Shown here in pieces: positions 1-6,222 of a stretch of 64,000 bases of DNA. Made by a program: the position numbers and the translations under genes. The notes beneath the pieces are model-generated. The model saw only the letters and a list, made by a program, of their open reading frames with translations. It ran no database searches and had not been told where the DNA came from. Location of the stretch: contig CAYJOP010000001.1 of NCBI GenBank assembly GCA_964371835.1, forward strand, positions 8,368 through 72,367, read 5' to 3'. Position 1 is the first letter of the stretch. Every line of letters starts with the position of its first letter. This DNA is from CAYJAD01 sp964371835. GTDB taxonomy: Bacteria > Desulfobacterota > Desulfovibrionia > Desulfovibrionales > Desulfovibrionaceae.

Positions 1-1
1 T

Positions 2-1513
2 ATAAGCCATGAAATCCGCACACCCATGAATGCCATCTTAGGTATGAGTTATTTATGCTTACAACAAGCAAGAGATAACCATATACGACATTATATCGAA
101 AATATTCAAAACGCTGGCAAAAATTTGCTTAGTATTATTAATGATGTACTTGATATTTCAAAAATAGAAGCGGGAAAGCTTGAGCTTGAGAGCACATCAT
201 TTAGTCTTAATAATTTGCTTGAAGGCTTAAGGGGAACTGTCTGTACCTTAGTGGGTGAAAAACCCGTGGAAGTTCTTTTTAATATTGACCCCAACTTGCC
301 AGATATTTTTGAAGGTGACAGCGTGCGATTAGGTCAAGTACTAACCAATTTATTTAGTAATGCCAATAAATTCACTGAATCTGGACATTTGCTTTTGCGT
401 GTATATGCAAAAGATAGGCACGGGCATATTTATAATATTGGTATGGATGTGGTTGATACAGGAATTGGTATGGATCAAACTCGCCTTGAGGCTATTTTCC
501 GTCCATTTGAGCAAGAAGACCAAACCACAACACGTCGTTTTGGGGGGACTGGCCTTGGACTTACCATTAGTAAAAATATTGTGGAGCTTATGGGCGGCGA
601 AATTAAAGTATCTAGCAAGGTTGGAGAAGGTACAACTTTCAGCTTTACTGTGAATTTATTTAGCAAGGAAAAATGCACTTGGCTTGATAAGACTCTGGTT
701 ACTAATGAAAAAATACTTATTGTTGATGATAATGACATGGCGCGAAATGTACTTAAAGAAATGCTTGAACTTTGCGGATTTCATCCTGTTAGTGTAAAAA
801 CAAGTTTTGAAGCTTGCGAAATATTAAAAATTGCTGATGAAAAAAACGAGCCATATCAGCTTGTTATTGTGGATTGGAACATGCCAGATATGGACGGACA
901 TAGCGGTGCATCCATGATGATTAGCCAAAAACTAAAACTTGAGCCTGCATTTATTTTAACATCTGCCTATAGTAATAAGCTTTTAGAAGATAATAGTGAC
1001 CTTTTTGTGAGTTTTTTGCCAAAACCTGTATTGCCAGTATCACTATGGACAGCCGTAATGCAGGCCTTGCATATACCCATTCATGTGCAACATGAAGAAG
1101 AAGTTGAAGAAGATATTTCAAAATATGACGTGCTAAAGGGTCGTCACGTTTTACTTGCAGAGGATAATGATATAAACCAAGAAATCGCCGTTGCCTTACT
1201 TGAAGACCTTGGTATGATAGTACAAATTGCAGAAAACGGTCAACAAGCATTAGATATGTGCACAGGCAAAAAACACTTTGATATAGTTCTTATGGACATA
1301 CAAATGCCTATAATGGATGGATTTTTAGCCACAAGAAAAATACGCACCTTGCCACATCGCAATGTGCAGGACTTGCCCATTGTGGCTATGACTGCTCATG
1401 CCATGCAAATGCATAAGGAACAAAGCGCCAAGGCCGGCATGAATGATCATATATCAAAACCCATTGACCCTAAAAATTTGCGAGAAACCTTGCTGCGCTG
1501 GATTGGTAAGTAG
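2..1513 (+). CDS. Hybrid sensor histidine kinase, 3' part (5' end outside window)
   Basis: The reading frame is open from the first bases of the window. Codons 5' of the ATG at 26 read I-S-H-E-I-R-T-P, the H-box of a HisKA domain, so the phospho-accepting His is encoded at 8-10 and the sensor region lies upstream of the window. Numbered from the ATG at 26, a HATPase_c domain spans about residues 80-212, with a G1 box DTGIGMD and a G2 box GGTGLGL. Two receiver domains follow: the first starts at ILIVDDND with acceptor Asp283, and the second at VLLAEDND with acceptor Asp424 in VLMDIQMP. There is no DNA-binding or HPt domain, so a separate phosphotransfer partner is expected. It resembles the kinase at 8856-11684. 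The signal sensed cannot be told from this part. Confidence 0.93.
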   Translation: MSHEIRTPMNAILGMSYLCLQQARDNHIRHYIENIQNAGKNLLSIINDVLDISKIEAGKLELESTSFSLNNLLEGLRGTVCTLVGEKPVEVLFNIDPNLPDIFEGDSVRLGQVLTNLFSNANKFTESGHLLLRVYAKDRHGHIYNIGMDVVDTGIGMDQTRLEAIFRPFEQEDQTTTRRFGGTGLGLTISKNIVELMGGEIKVSSKVGEGTTFSFTVNLFSKEKCTWLDKTLVTNEKILIVDDNDMARNVLKEMLELCGFHPVSVKTSFEACEILKIADEKNEPYQLVIVDWNMPDMDGHSGASMMISQKLKLEPAFILTSAYSNKLLEDNSDLFVSFLPKPVLPVSLWTAVMQALHIPIHVQHEEEVEEDISKYDVLKGRHVLLAEDNDINQEIAVALLEDLGMIVQIAENGQQALDMCTGKKHFDIVLMDIQMPIMDGFLATRKIRTLPHRNVQDLPIVAMTAHAMQMHKEQSAKAGMNDHISKPIDPKNLRETLLRWIGK

Positions 1514-1701
1514 AAAAAATTTTTTTATCTAATCAGCTAAGAAAAATTTAGCTTACCATATATTAAGGGTAGTATTTAAAAACAAGGTACCTTTAAGAAA
1601 AATTTGTTTACTATACTATAACACTGCCTTGTTTACAAAGTTTTAGAAGATGCAAAGCAGGTAAAATTCTTAGCATGCAATGGTGTGATTTTTAGTAATT
1701 A

Positions 1702-1950
1702 CTACACAAAGCAGGGTGTGCTGTTGTAATATAATTCGTGAGGGTCAATGACTTGGCCTGTACCCCATTCAACACTTGTGCTTGTTGATTGAACTTTTGC
1801 AAAATTATTTTTATTTTTAAGCTCTTTATAATGTTCAAACTCCAAGTATGGGCGCATATCAAAAATTCGCTGCTCAGCATTACTAAAAGTAATGAGCAAA
1901 CAATAATCATCATAAACACTAACTTTTGTAACCTTTGGTCTAATAATCAT
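1702..1950 (-). CDS. DUF2442 domain protein
   Basis: This 82-residue protein has the DUF2442 layout: an N-terminal strand-rich part (KVTKVSVYDDYCLLITFSN), a middle stretch with FDMRPYLEF, and the signature VEWGTGQVIDPHELY. The family's biochemical role is not established to my knowledge. Members are small, often linked to toxin-antitoxin-like or XRE genes, and here the gene lies 22 nt downstream of an XRE regulator gene on the same strand. An operon with shared autoregulation is likely. A second ORF overlaps it in another frame (1692-1919) but shows no family signature. I infer a TA-like or accessory pair; the sequence does not prove toxicity. Confidence 0.8.
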   Translation of the reverse strand: MIIRPKVTKVSVYDDYCLLITFSNAEQRIFDMRPYLEFEHYKELKNKNNFAKVQSTSTSVEWGTGQVIDPHELYYNSTPCFV

Positions 1951-1972
1951 AATAGTTAAAGTTTTACTTGAG

Positions 1973-2350
1973 CTATATGAAATTTTTATATGAAACTTGA
2001 AATTCTACACCTAAGCGCTTAGCCATATTTACTGATATATTGCGTTTACCGCTTTCCATTTCTGAAACCATGTTTTGACTAATAGCTAAACGCTCGGCAA
2101 GCTCAGCTTGTGTAATATTTTTTTTGACTCTTAGGTCTCGCAATGCAAGAGCAGGGCTTCTATCGTCAAATACATCAGAAATCGGTATAAATTCTTCGCC
2201 ATGAGCATTTAACATGCTCACTTTATGTCCTGAAAATATTAATATATTTTTTATAATTTCAGATATTTGTAAAGCTTTTGCGCTGGGTATAGACAGTAGA
2301 ATTTCAGTGACAGCATCGTCTATGGTATTTAATCTCATTTCAGTTTGCAT
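1973..2350 (-). CDS. XRE-family helix-turn-helix regulator
   Basis: This 125-residue protein carries a C-terminal Cro/CI-type helix-turn-helix at about residues 68-118. It reads ALRDLRVKKNITQAELAERL, then SQNMVSEMESGKRNISVNMAKRLG, with the canonical TQAELA and EMESGKR elements. The N-terminal ~60 residues are unassigned and may bind the DUF2442 partner encoded directly downstream. The ATG is preceded by an AGGAG ribosome site (minus strand, ~2355-2360). Two tandem 17-bp repeats lie between a TTGACA -35 box and the gene, so negative autoregulation is likely. In domain order it resembles antitoxins of HTH-type TA pairs, but this is inference. Confidence 0.88.
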   Translation of the reverse strand: MQTEMRLNTIDDAVTEILLSIPSAKALQISEIIKNILIFSGHKVSMLNAHGEEFIPISDVFDDRSPALALRDLRVKKNITQAELAERLAISQNMVSEMESGKRNISVNMAKRLGVEFQVSYKNFI

Positions 2351-2383
2351 TTGTTCTCCTAATAACTTCTGTTAAACAATATT

Positions 2384-2417
2384 ACTAAATTAGTTATATT
2401 ACTAAAATGGTTATATT
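2384..2417 (-). promoter_or_regulatory. Tandem 17-bp operator at the XRE promoter
   Basis: Two head-to-tail 17-bp units sit side by side on the plus strand: actaaattagttatatt (2384-2400) and actaaaatggttatatt (2401-2417), differing at two positions. On the minus strand they immediately follow a TTGACA hexamer (2417-2422) and cover the place where the -10 box would be, so bound protein would block transcription of the XRE/DUF2442 pair. Direct repeats of this size fit an XRE autorepressor. Confidence 0.6.
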
Positions 2418-2443
2418 GTCAATATTGTTTTGCAAACTTAAAG

Positions 2444-2480
2444 AAAAAAAAGACCCATAGGATTTCAATATCCTTATGGG
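2444..2480 (-). terminator. Rho-independent terminator after the displaced ssrA 3' end
   Basis: On the minus strand cccataagga and tcctatggg form a stem closing an 8-9 nt loop and followed by eight T residues. It lies 21 nt beyond a short copy of the tmRNA 3' end (2502-2513). No gene upstream on this strand obviously needs it, so I read it as the original ssrA terminator, displaced when the island inserted. Confidence 0.7.
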
Positions 2481-2501
2481 CCTAAAATAAAAGCATATTA
2501 A

Positions 2502-2513
2502 TGGAGGCGGGGG
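2502..2513 (-). repeat. ssrA': Displaced copy of the tmRNA 3' end (attachment-site remnant)
   Basis: TGGAGGCGGGGG here is identical to 4683-4694, the last bases of the tmRNA acceptor arm before the terminal CCA. Matches continue weakly on both sides (ATT before it; scattered bases after). Two short identical segments flank a 2.2-kb stretch that holds an integrase remnant ending beside ssrA, which is the usual footprint of integration into the tmRNA 3' end. Confidence 0.6.
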
Positions 2514-2575
2514 ACTACAAACTATATACATAACATATCAATATAGTATAATATAATTTTTTCAAAATGTTTTAA

Positions 2576-2596
2576 TACCGTAAAAAATACCGTAAA
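2576..2596. repeat. Left-end TACCGTAAA direct repeats
   Basis: TACCGTAAA occurs twice, at 2576 and 2588, 12 bp apart, just inside the left boundary of the ssrA island. The same heptamer TACCGTA recurs several times at the right end (4519-4628) and I did not notice such a cluster elsewhere. The placement fits arm-type binding sites for the tyrosine integrase or excisionase. Confidence 0.55.
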
Positions 2597-2707
2597 TTTT
2601 TTTTGTGTCGTATAGGTCAAGTGTAAAAATACTACATAGAACTTTATAGCAATACTATATATAAAACAAGTATTGCAAAGTATTATTTTTATGGTTATGT
2701 ATTAGGC

Positions 2708-2878
2708 ATGAACACAAGGAAAAAAGTTTTACTCAAGCGTACAGCGGATATATTAGAAAAGTTGGCAGTAGGTAGCTTGCTTATAGGACTTTTTCAAAAT
2801 CAAAACTATGTGCTTGTCTTAGGCGTTGCAAGTCTTGTCGGTAGCTACTACTTGACCATAAAGGAGGCTCAAGCATGA
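2708..2878 (+). CDS. Small membrane protein, 56 aa, in ssrA island
   Basis: The ORF starts at ATG 2708 and encodes 56 residues. A basic N-terminus (MNTRKKVLLKRTADILEK) precedes two short hydrophobic stretches, LAVGSLLIGLF and YVLVLGVASLVGSYYLTI, consistent with a two-helix membrane hairpin with a cytoplasmic basic end. It resembles small membrane ORFs of the DUF6722 type in layout, but I would not assign a family on sequence alone. It overlaps the next micro-ORF by 4 nt (ATGA), and the second ORF's strong ribosome site lies inside its last codons. It sits inside the decayed island, so it is either accessory cargo or part of the mobility module. Confidence 0.6.
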   Translation: MNTRKKVLLKRTADILEKLAVGSLLIGLFQNQNYVLVLGVASLVGSYYLTIKEAQA

Positions 2879-2961
2879 GTACATGGACACTCTTTACAAT
2901 AATTTGCTTAGGCGTTTTCTGCTTTGGTCTTTGGGTACTAAAGACTGATAAAATAAAATAG
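2875..2961 (+). CDS. Micro-ORF, 28-aa single-span membrane peptide
   Basis: A 28-codon ORF opens at ATG 2875, overlapping the stop of the preceding gene (ATGA). It has a near-perfect ribosome site AAAGGAGG at 2860-2867, 7 nt upstream. The product is one hydrophobic helix, TLFTIICLGVFCFGLWVL, with a short basic tail KTDKIK. The strong SD and stop-start overlap argue that it is translated, and coupled to the upstream ORF. Single-span peptides of this size can be type I toxin-like, regulatory subunits, or holin-like, and the sequence does not decide between these. Confidence 0.5.
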   Translation: MSTWTLFTIICLGVFCFGLWVLKTDKIK

Positions 2962-3169
2962 TCATCAATTTTATGCTCTTTGGGCTTTGGATAGCCATTC
3001 AAGATGCTTGATATTAGCTGAGCATAAAGCACGCGCACACAATATAGATCAACTTGCCTAATTCGACTTGTAATTAATTACAGCATCGTACAAGATTATT
3101 TTGACAAATATATCTTTATAAGGTGATGGTGTTGTATGTCTAATATCTGAAAAATAAGAACGTGTTAAT

Positions 3170-3832
3170 ATGAGAAGAAATTATTTTTTGTGTATTTGTT
3201 TTATTTTATTGTGTATAATAGGTTGTGCTTCTAAAACAACTTAAACAAAAACCCAATATGCAAAGGCGACTGAATCAAACGTACGCGTTATTAATGGTAG
3301 CTTAGAGGCTATTTGGCACGCTGCAATAACTGGTATAAGTAAAGAGTTTTTTGTACTTGATAATATTGAAAAAAATTCTAAAATAATAACTTTGTCTTAT
3401 GCTATTGATGACCCAGAACCATATGTTGATTGTGGAAATATTACAGTAACAACATCAGGTGGTGTGTCAGGAAACGGAACTGTTACATTTCCAGCAGCAA
3501 GAAAAATGTATATTTATAATATTAGTGATGGAACACCACATGCTAAGCTAGCAAAACGAACAGTAACATTATCTGGAAAAATGAACGTTGTATTTACAGA
3601 ACTGGAAAAAAATAAAGTCCAAGTTAGCGTTAATTCTAGGTATGTTTTACATGGAAAAATTACAACAGAAAGATTTATTCAGAGTGGTTGGAGTGGGTAT
3701 ATGCAGCCACATACAGAAACTTTTTCTACATTCTTTAACACAGGTCAACCCAGCGAAGGGTGTGCTGCTAAAAATACACTTGAGAAATCAGTATTAGACA
3801 CGATAGAAAAAGAACTACTGAAAACTAATTAA
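3170..3832 (+). pseudogene. Lipoprotein gene interrupted by an in-frame stop
   Basis: ATG 3170 starts a lipoprotein signal peptide (MRR, hydrophobic core, lipobox IIGC at residues 16-19). The frame meets TAA at codon 25 (3242-3244) and then stays open to 3832. The readthrough part begins T-K-T-Q-Y-A-K-A and includes an EAIWHAAI segment, a DPEPYVDCG motif and a GCAAKNTLEKSVLD segment. Restoring one codon (CAA is the simplest) gives an intact lipoprotein of ~220 residues. I do not recognise the family; the strand pattern is loosely like small outer-membrane assembly lipoproteins. The neighbouring integrase has a similar single TAA, supporting decay. An internal start at 3392 would give an unexported 146-residue fragment. 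Confidence 0.7.
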
Positions 3833-3848
3833 GGCTACATAGTATATT

Positions 3849-3887
3849 AAAGCCCTATAATGCCATAAACTCATTATAGGGCTTTCA
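3849..3887 (+). terminator. Terminator after the lipoprotein gene
   Basis: A perfect 14-bp stem, aaagccctataatg (3849-3862) with cattatagggcttt (3872-3885), closes a 9-nt loop. It starts 16 nt after the lipoprotein stop. The 3' arm ends in TTT only, so it may act in both directions, also protecting against the integrase remnant on the other strand. The stretch from 3888 to 4015 holds nothing I recognise. Confidence 0.65.
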
Positions 3888-4015
3888 CTAACTTGTAATC
3901 ACTATATTAATATGACCTAAGCTTTTACCTCTTAGAATTGACGCTTTTTTATAAATTTTCACCACCAACGAAAAACATACTTAGATACACCTTTGAGCAT
4001 TTCCAATAGTGTGCA

Positions 4016-4504
4016 CTACTGCATATTCATTAAGAAAATATTCTTATATTTACAATCGAGCATTTCTTTTGACGTGATAGTGTTTATATTGCGTGTTCTA
4101 AAGGTAGGATAAATAAAACGCTCAAGCTTGGAAGTTATATCTTGCCTGTGCTTGGCTGTCGTCTTGCTTTTCTTTTTTCCAAGCCACATAAGAGCAATAT
4201 TTTCAAAGTTGTTTTGTATATTGTCAATTATGGCTTGCTTTTTGGCTTGTTTCTCAGCTTGTGGGTCAATACCATTAGAAAGCTGCTCCCGTAGCTCTAA
4301 GTGTCTTTTTCTTGCTTGAGCAAGGGTCATTAGTGGGTATTGTCCAAGGGTAAAGGTCTTACGCTTCTCAAAAAACGCATAATCATAACGCCATGACATT
4401 GTGCCAGTAGATGCAACATATAAATACAATCCTTTGCCATCGGTAATTTTTTATATCTTACCTGTTAGCTTAATACTTCTAAGCTTTGTGTCATTCAGCT
4501 TCAT
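4016..4504 (-). pseudogene. Tyrosine integrase remnant (DUF4102 type), truncated and with a nonsense codon
   Basis: From ATG 4504 the frame reads M-K-L-N-D-T-K-L-R, the usual start of P4/CP4-57-type integrases. It hits TAA at codon 18 (4453-4451), where relatives often have Gln. It then continues through ITDGKGLYLYV, MSWRYDYAFFEKRKTFTLG and LAQARKRHLELREQL (the DUF4102 domain), into the start of the core-binding domain ending at SKEMLD, and then diverges to a stop at 4016. The whole catalytic domain with the R-H-R-Y residues is gone. These integrases typically target tRNA or tmRNA 3' ends, and ssrA ends 176 bp away, so this is the engine of a dead island. Confidence 0.88.
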
Positions 4505-4518
4505 ACGGTACACCCTCA

Positions 4519-4628
4519 TTTTTTACGGTATCAACTTTTGACATATGTCCCATACCGTAAAATGTACCGTATTTTTTACGGTATATCTATATAATATGAT
4601 AACAATATACTTAGCAATGCCGTAAAAC
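4519..4628. repeat. Right-end TACCGTA / TACGGTA repeats between integrase and ssrA
   Basis: Between the integrase start and the tmRNA there are repeated heptamers: TACGGTA at 4524, TACCGTA at 4553 and 4565, TACGGTA at 4577, and a variant gCCGTAAAA at 4619. The middle pair forms a palindrome with a TTTTT spacer (4565-4583). The same unit occurs at the left end (2576-2596). The position suits integrase arm or excisionase sites, or an integrase autoregulatory operator. Confidence 0.55.
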
Positions 4629-4630
4629 AT

Positions 4631-4666
4631 AAGCCCACCAGTGCTTTATGGCAATGATGGGCTTTT
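4631..4666 (-). terminator. Hairpin downstream of tmRNA
   Basis: The arms aagccca (4631-4637) and tgggctt (4658-4664) enclose a partly self-complementary loop. It begins 16 nt past the tmRNA 3' end. On the minus strand the following tract is TATGTTTT, a weaker run than that of the displaced terminator at 2444-2480. Confidence 0.5.
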
Positions 4667-4679
4667 AGATATTATCCAT

Positions 4680-5056
4680 TGGTGGAGGCGGGGGGAGTCG
4701 AACCCCCGTCCGAGAAAATTCCACACAAAGCGTCTACAGGTTTAGGTTAGGATTAATTCTCGTCGCAGATGTGGCCCCCAACCAGGCGATCCTTGACCAG
4801 TTCGCTGCAAGAGTTTCGCGTTAGCACCAGCAAACGCATACCTTCACTAGCCTAATAAAGTGTCGCCGCACCGGATTATTAGGCGTCATCCGGATTGACG
4901 AGGTCATCGAGTGACCGTTGCCGCGCTGGGATTAAGCAGCGTAGGCGTAGTCGTAATCGTTCTTGGCAATTACTTTGTTGCCGCTTTTTACGAGGCCAGC
5001 GGCGCCTCGACCTGCAACTTTGGCTTCCACATCCCCGTCGAAACCAATGCGCCCCC
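4680..5056 (-). ncRNA. ssrA: Transfer-messenger RNA (tmRNA)
   Basis: The minus strand from 5056 reads GGGGGCGCATTGGTTTCGAC and ends CGCCTCCACCA at 4680, with CCA encoded. The 5' GGGGGCG pairs with the 3' CGCCTCC (one G-U) to make the alanyl acceptor stem, and the T-arm GGTTCGACTCCCC is evident. The messenger part starts at GCC (4967-4965) and encodes the tag A-K-N-D-Y-D-Y-A-Y-A-A, then TAA at 4934-4932. Desulfovibrio tmRNAs carry almost the same tag (ANNDYDYAYAA), which is the best single taxonomic marker here. The RNA is one-piece, about 377 nt. It rescues stalled ribosomes and tags the products for proteolysis. Its 3' end is the insertion site of the island to the left. Confidence 0.97.
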
Positions 5057-5077
5057 TTTTTATTGTTGGGGAAGAAT

Positions 5078-5105
5078 AATTTAAGCTCTTTTGTAGAAAA
5101 AGCAA
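5078..5105 (-). promoter_or_regulatory. Candidate ssrA promoter
   Basis: On the minus strand TTGCTT (5105-5100) and TAAATT (5083-5078) are separated by 16 bp. They lie just past the stop of the upstream gene and about 21 nt before the mature tmRNA 5' end, which would allow a short leader removed by RNase P. The boxes are only moderately close to consensus. Confidence 0.4.
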
Positions 5106-5113
5106 GTATTATA

Positions 5114-5785
5114 TTAATATTTAATATTATTAAAGGTTTGTTTATGTTTTTTATAGCGAACATAAACCCAATAAGCCAATGATAAAGAAATAGCATATAA
5201 TACAGCACTATATATGGTGTTCACATGGCCATCAACTTGTAATCCGCTGCCCATCATGGCAAAAATAAAATTTTGCGCTGTAAAGCCAACTATAGAGCCA
5301 CCCAAGAAAGACGGAGCAGGAATTTTGCTAATGCCAGCTAAAAAATTTGTCAAAAAATTACTGCCTAACGGCACAATGCGCACCACAAGGGTTAATAAAA
5401 ATGGAGATTGACATAAAAAATCATTAAATAAAGTTAATTTATGCCCAAATTTATTATTTAACCAAGCTTGACCCACAAATCTGGCATAAAAAAAGCAAAT
5501 TATGCAAGCAAGGGCAGTGCCAATGGTTGCCAAAAGTGTTCCTTGCCAAAGCCCAAAAACATATCCGCCCATAAAACTGCATATTTGCCTTGGTACCCCC
5601 ATGGATACAAGCAAGGTCACAAGACTCACATATATAAATATTCCTAAAAAACCATGATTTCTAACATTTTCATCCATCCAAGCTTCACTTGCGGCATCTC
5701 CAAGGTCAAAAAAACCAAGCAAAATTATAATAATGCTCACATAAAAAAATATGGATAATAAGCGTAATAGATTGTTAATATTCAT
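5114..5785 (-). CDS. DedA/TVP38 (VTT-domain) membrane protein
   Basis: This 223-residue integral membrane protein has the VTT/SNARE-associated domain. The hallmarks are a GVPRQICSFMGGYVFG segment, corresponding to the family's G-x-P motif near the first re-entrant loop, and VVRIVPLGSNFLTNFLAGIS, corresponding to the R-x-x-P-x-x-x-x-x-x-x-x-G signature. Family members are thought to be lipid scramblases or undecaprenyl-phosphate flippases. I start at ATG 5785, which overlaps the upstream stop as TAATG; an upstream TTG would add seven residues. Overlap with the LAB_N-like gene indicates translational coupling, suggesting a shared role in lipid or envelope metabolism. Confidence 0.82.
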   Translation of the reverse strand: MNINNLLRLLSIFFYVSIIIILLGFFDLGDAASEAWMDENVRNHGFLGIFIYVSLVTLLVSMGVPRQICSFMGGYVFGLWQGTLLATIGTALACIICFFYARFVGQAWLNNKFGHKLTLFNDFLCQSPFLLTLVVRIVPLGSNFLTNFLAGISKIPAPSFLGGSIVGFTAQNFIFAMMGSGLQVDGHVNTIYSAVLYAISLSLAYWVYVRYKKHKQTFNNIKY

Positions 5786-6006
5786 TATTTTTGCCTGTGT
5801 CGCCAAAGCAAGGGCAGAAGTAATAATTGACCAATAAATAGTACAATGTCACTATCCATATAAGCCACGACGCAAGTTAAGCAGGCCGCAAAAATTATCC
5901 ATAAAAAGTGTACTTGAGGGCGAAAAAAGAAAAATAATTGTATAAAAAAAGCCAATCCAATTAAAATAGGCCCATAATAAATATTCCAATCTAAGTATGA
6001 AATCAT
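5785..6006 (-). CDS. Small membrane protein resembling the lipid A biosynthesis N-terminal (LAB_N) domain
   Basis: This 73-residue protein has three predicted membrane segments. The order matches LAB_N: an aromatic start, GLAFFIQLFFFFRPQ, a central helix, and the C-terminal IVLFIGQLLLLPLLWRHRQ, corresponding to the family's F-x-x-G-Q...Y-x-R-N end. LAB_N proteins accompany lipid-modifying glycosyltransferases, but the function of the isolated domain is not settled. Its stop overlaps the start of the DedA-type gene (TAATG). No clear ribosome site precedes the ATG at 6006. The assignment rests on pattern similarity and is moderate. Confidence 0.55.
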   Translation of the reverse strand: MISYLDWNIYYGPILIGLAFFIQLFFFFRPQVHFLWIIFAACLTCVVAYMDSDIVLFIGQLLLLPLLWRHRQK

Positions 6007-6148
6007 AAATTACTATAATCTACATGTAAAGGCATTGCAATTCACAAAAATGAGCTTATATAAATATGCATGACAACATGCTTGCAAAGCTTTGCTTTGC
6101 TTAAAATAAATAACAATAATTTTGAATATTTAATTGTTTGTGAGCAAG

Positions 6149-6180
6149 TTGCAAAACTTTTGTTAGAAACTGTTTTGCAA
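6149..6180. promoter_or_regulatory. Inverted repeat upstream of hslU
   Basis: TTGCAAAAC (6149-6157) and GTTTTGCAA (6172-6180) are a perfect 9-bp inverted repeat with a 14-bp spacer, ending 42 bp before the hslU start. It could be an operator for heat-shock control or a leader hairpin. It is not a CIRCE sequence. The rest of 6007-6222 shows no gene. Confidence 0.4.
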
Positions 6181-6222
6181 TTATATAACATCAAGAATTA
6201 ACTACTTTTATTTGGAGATTAC

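Noticed and set aside
1692..1919. 75-codon ORF overlapping DUF2442 in another frame
   Set aside because: It shows no family signature and covers the same bases as the convincing DUF2442 frame.
2384..2417. Two tandem 17-bp repeats as a CRISPR or a minisatellite
   Set aside because: There are only two units without spacers, and they sit exactly at a promoter; an operator is a better reading.
2970..3028. 9-bp inverted repeat (tttatgctc/gagcataaa) after the micro-ORFs as an sRNA
   Set aside because: The 41-nt loop, lack of T run and lack of other signals leave no support beyond chance pairing.
3170..4504. In-frame TAA codons as evidence of recoding of TAA in this organism
   Set aside because: Many intact core genes here end in TAA (for example dppB, the tmRNA tag, recN), so TAA is a working stop. 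The two stops are best explained as decay in a dead element.
4895..5182. Proteins encoded across the tmRNA region (both strands)
   Set aside because: These ORFs are shadows of the tmRNA and contain no protein motif.
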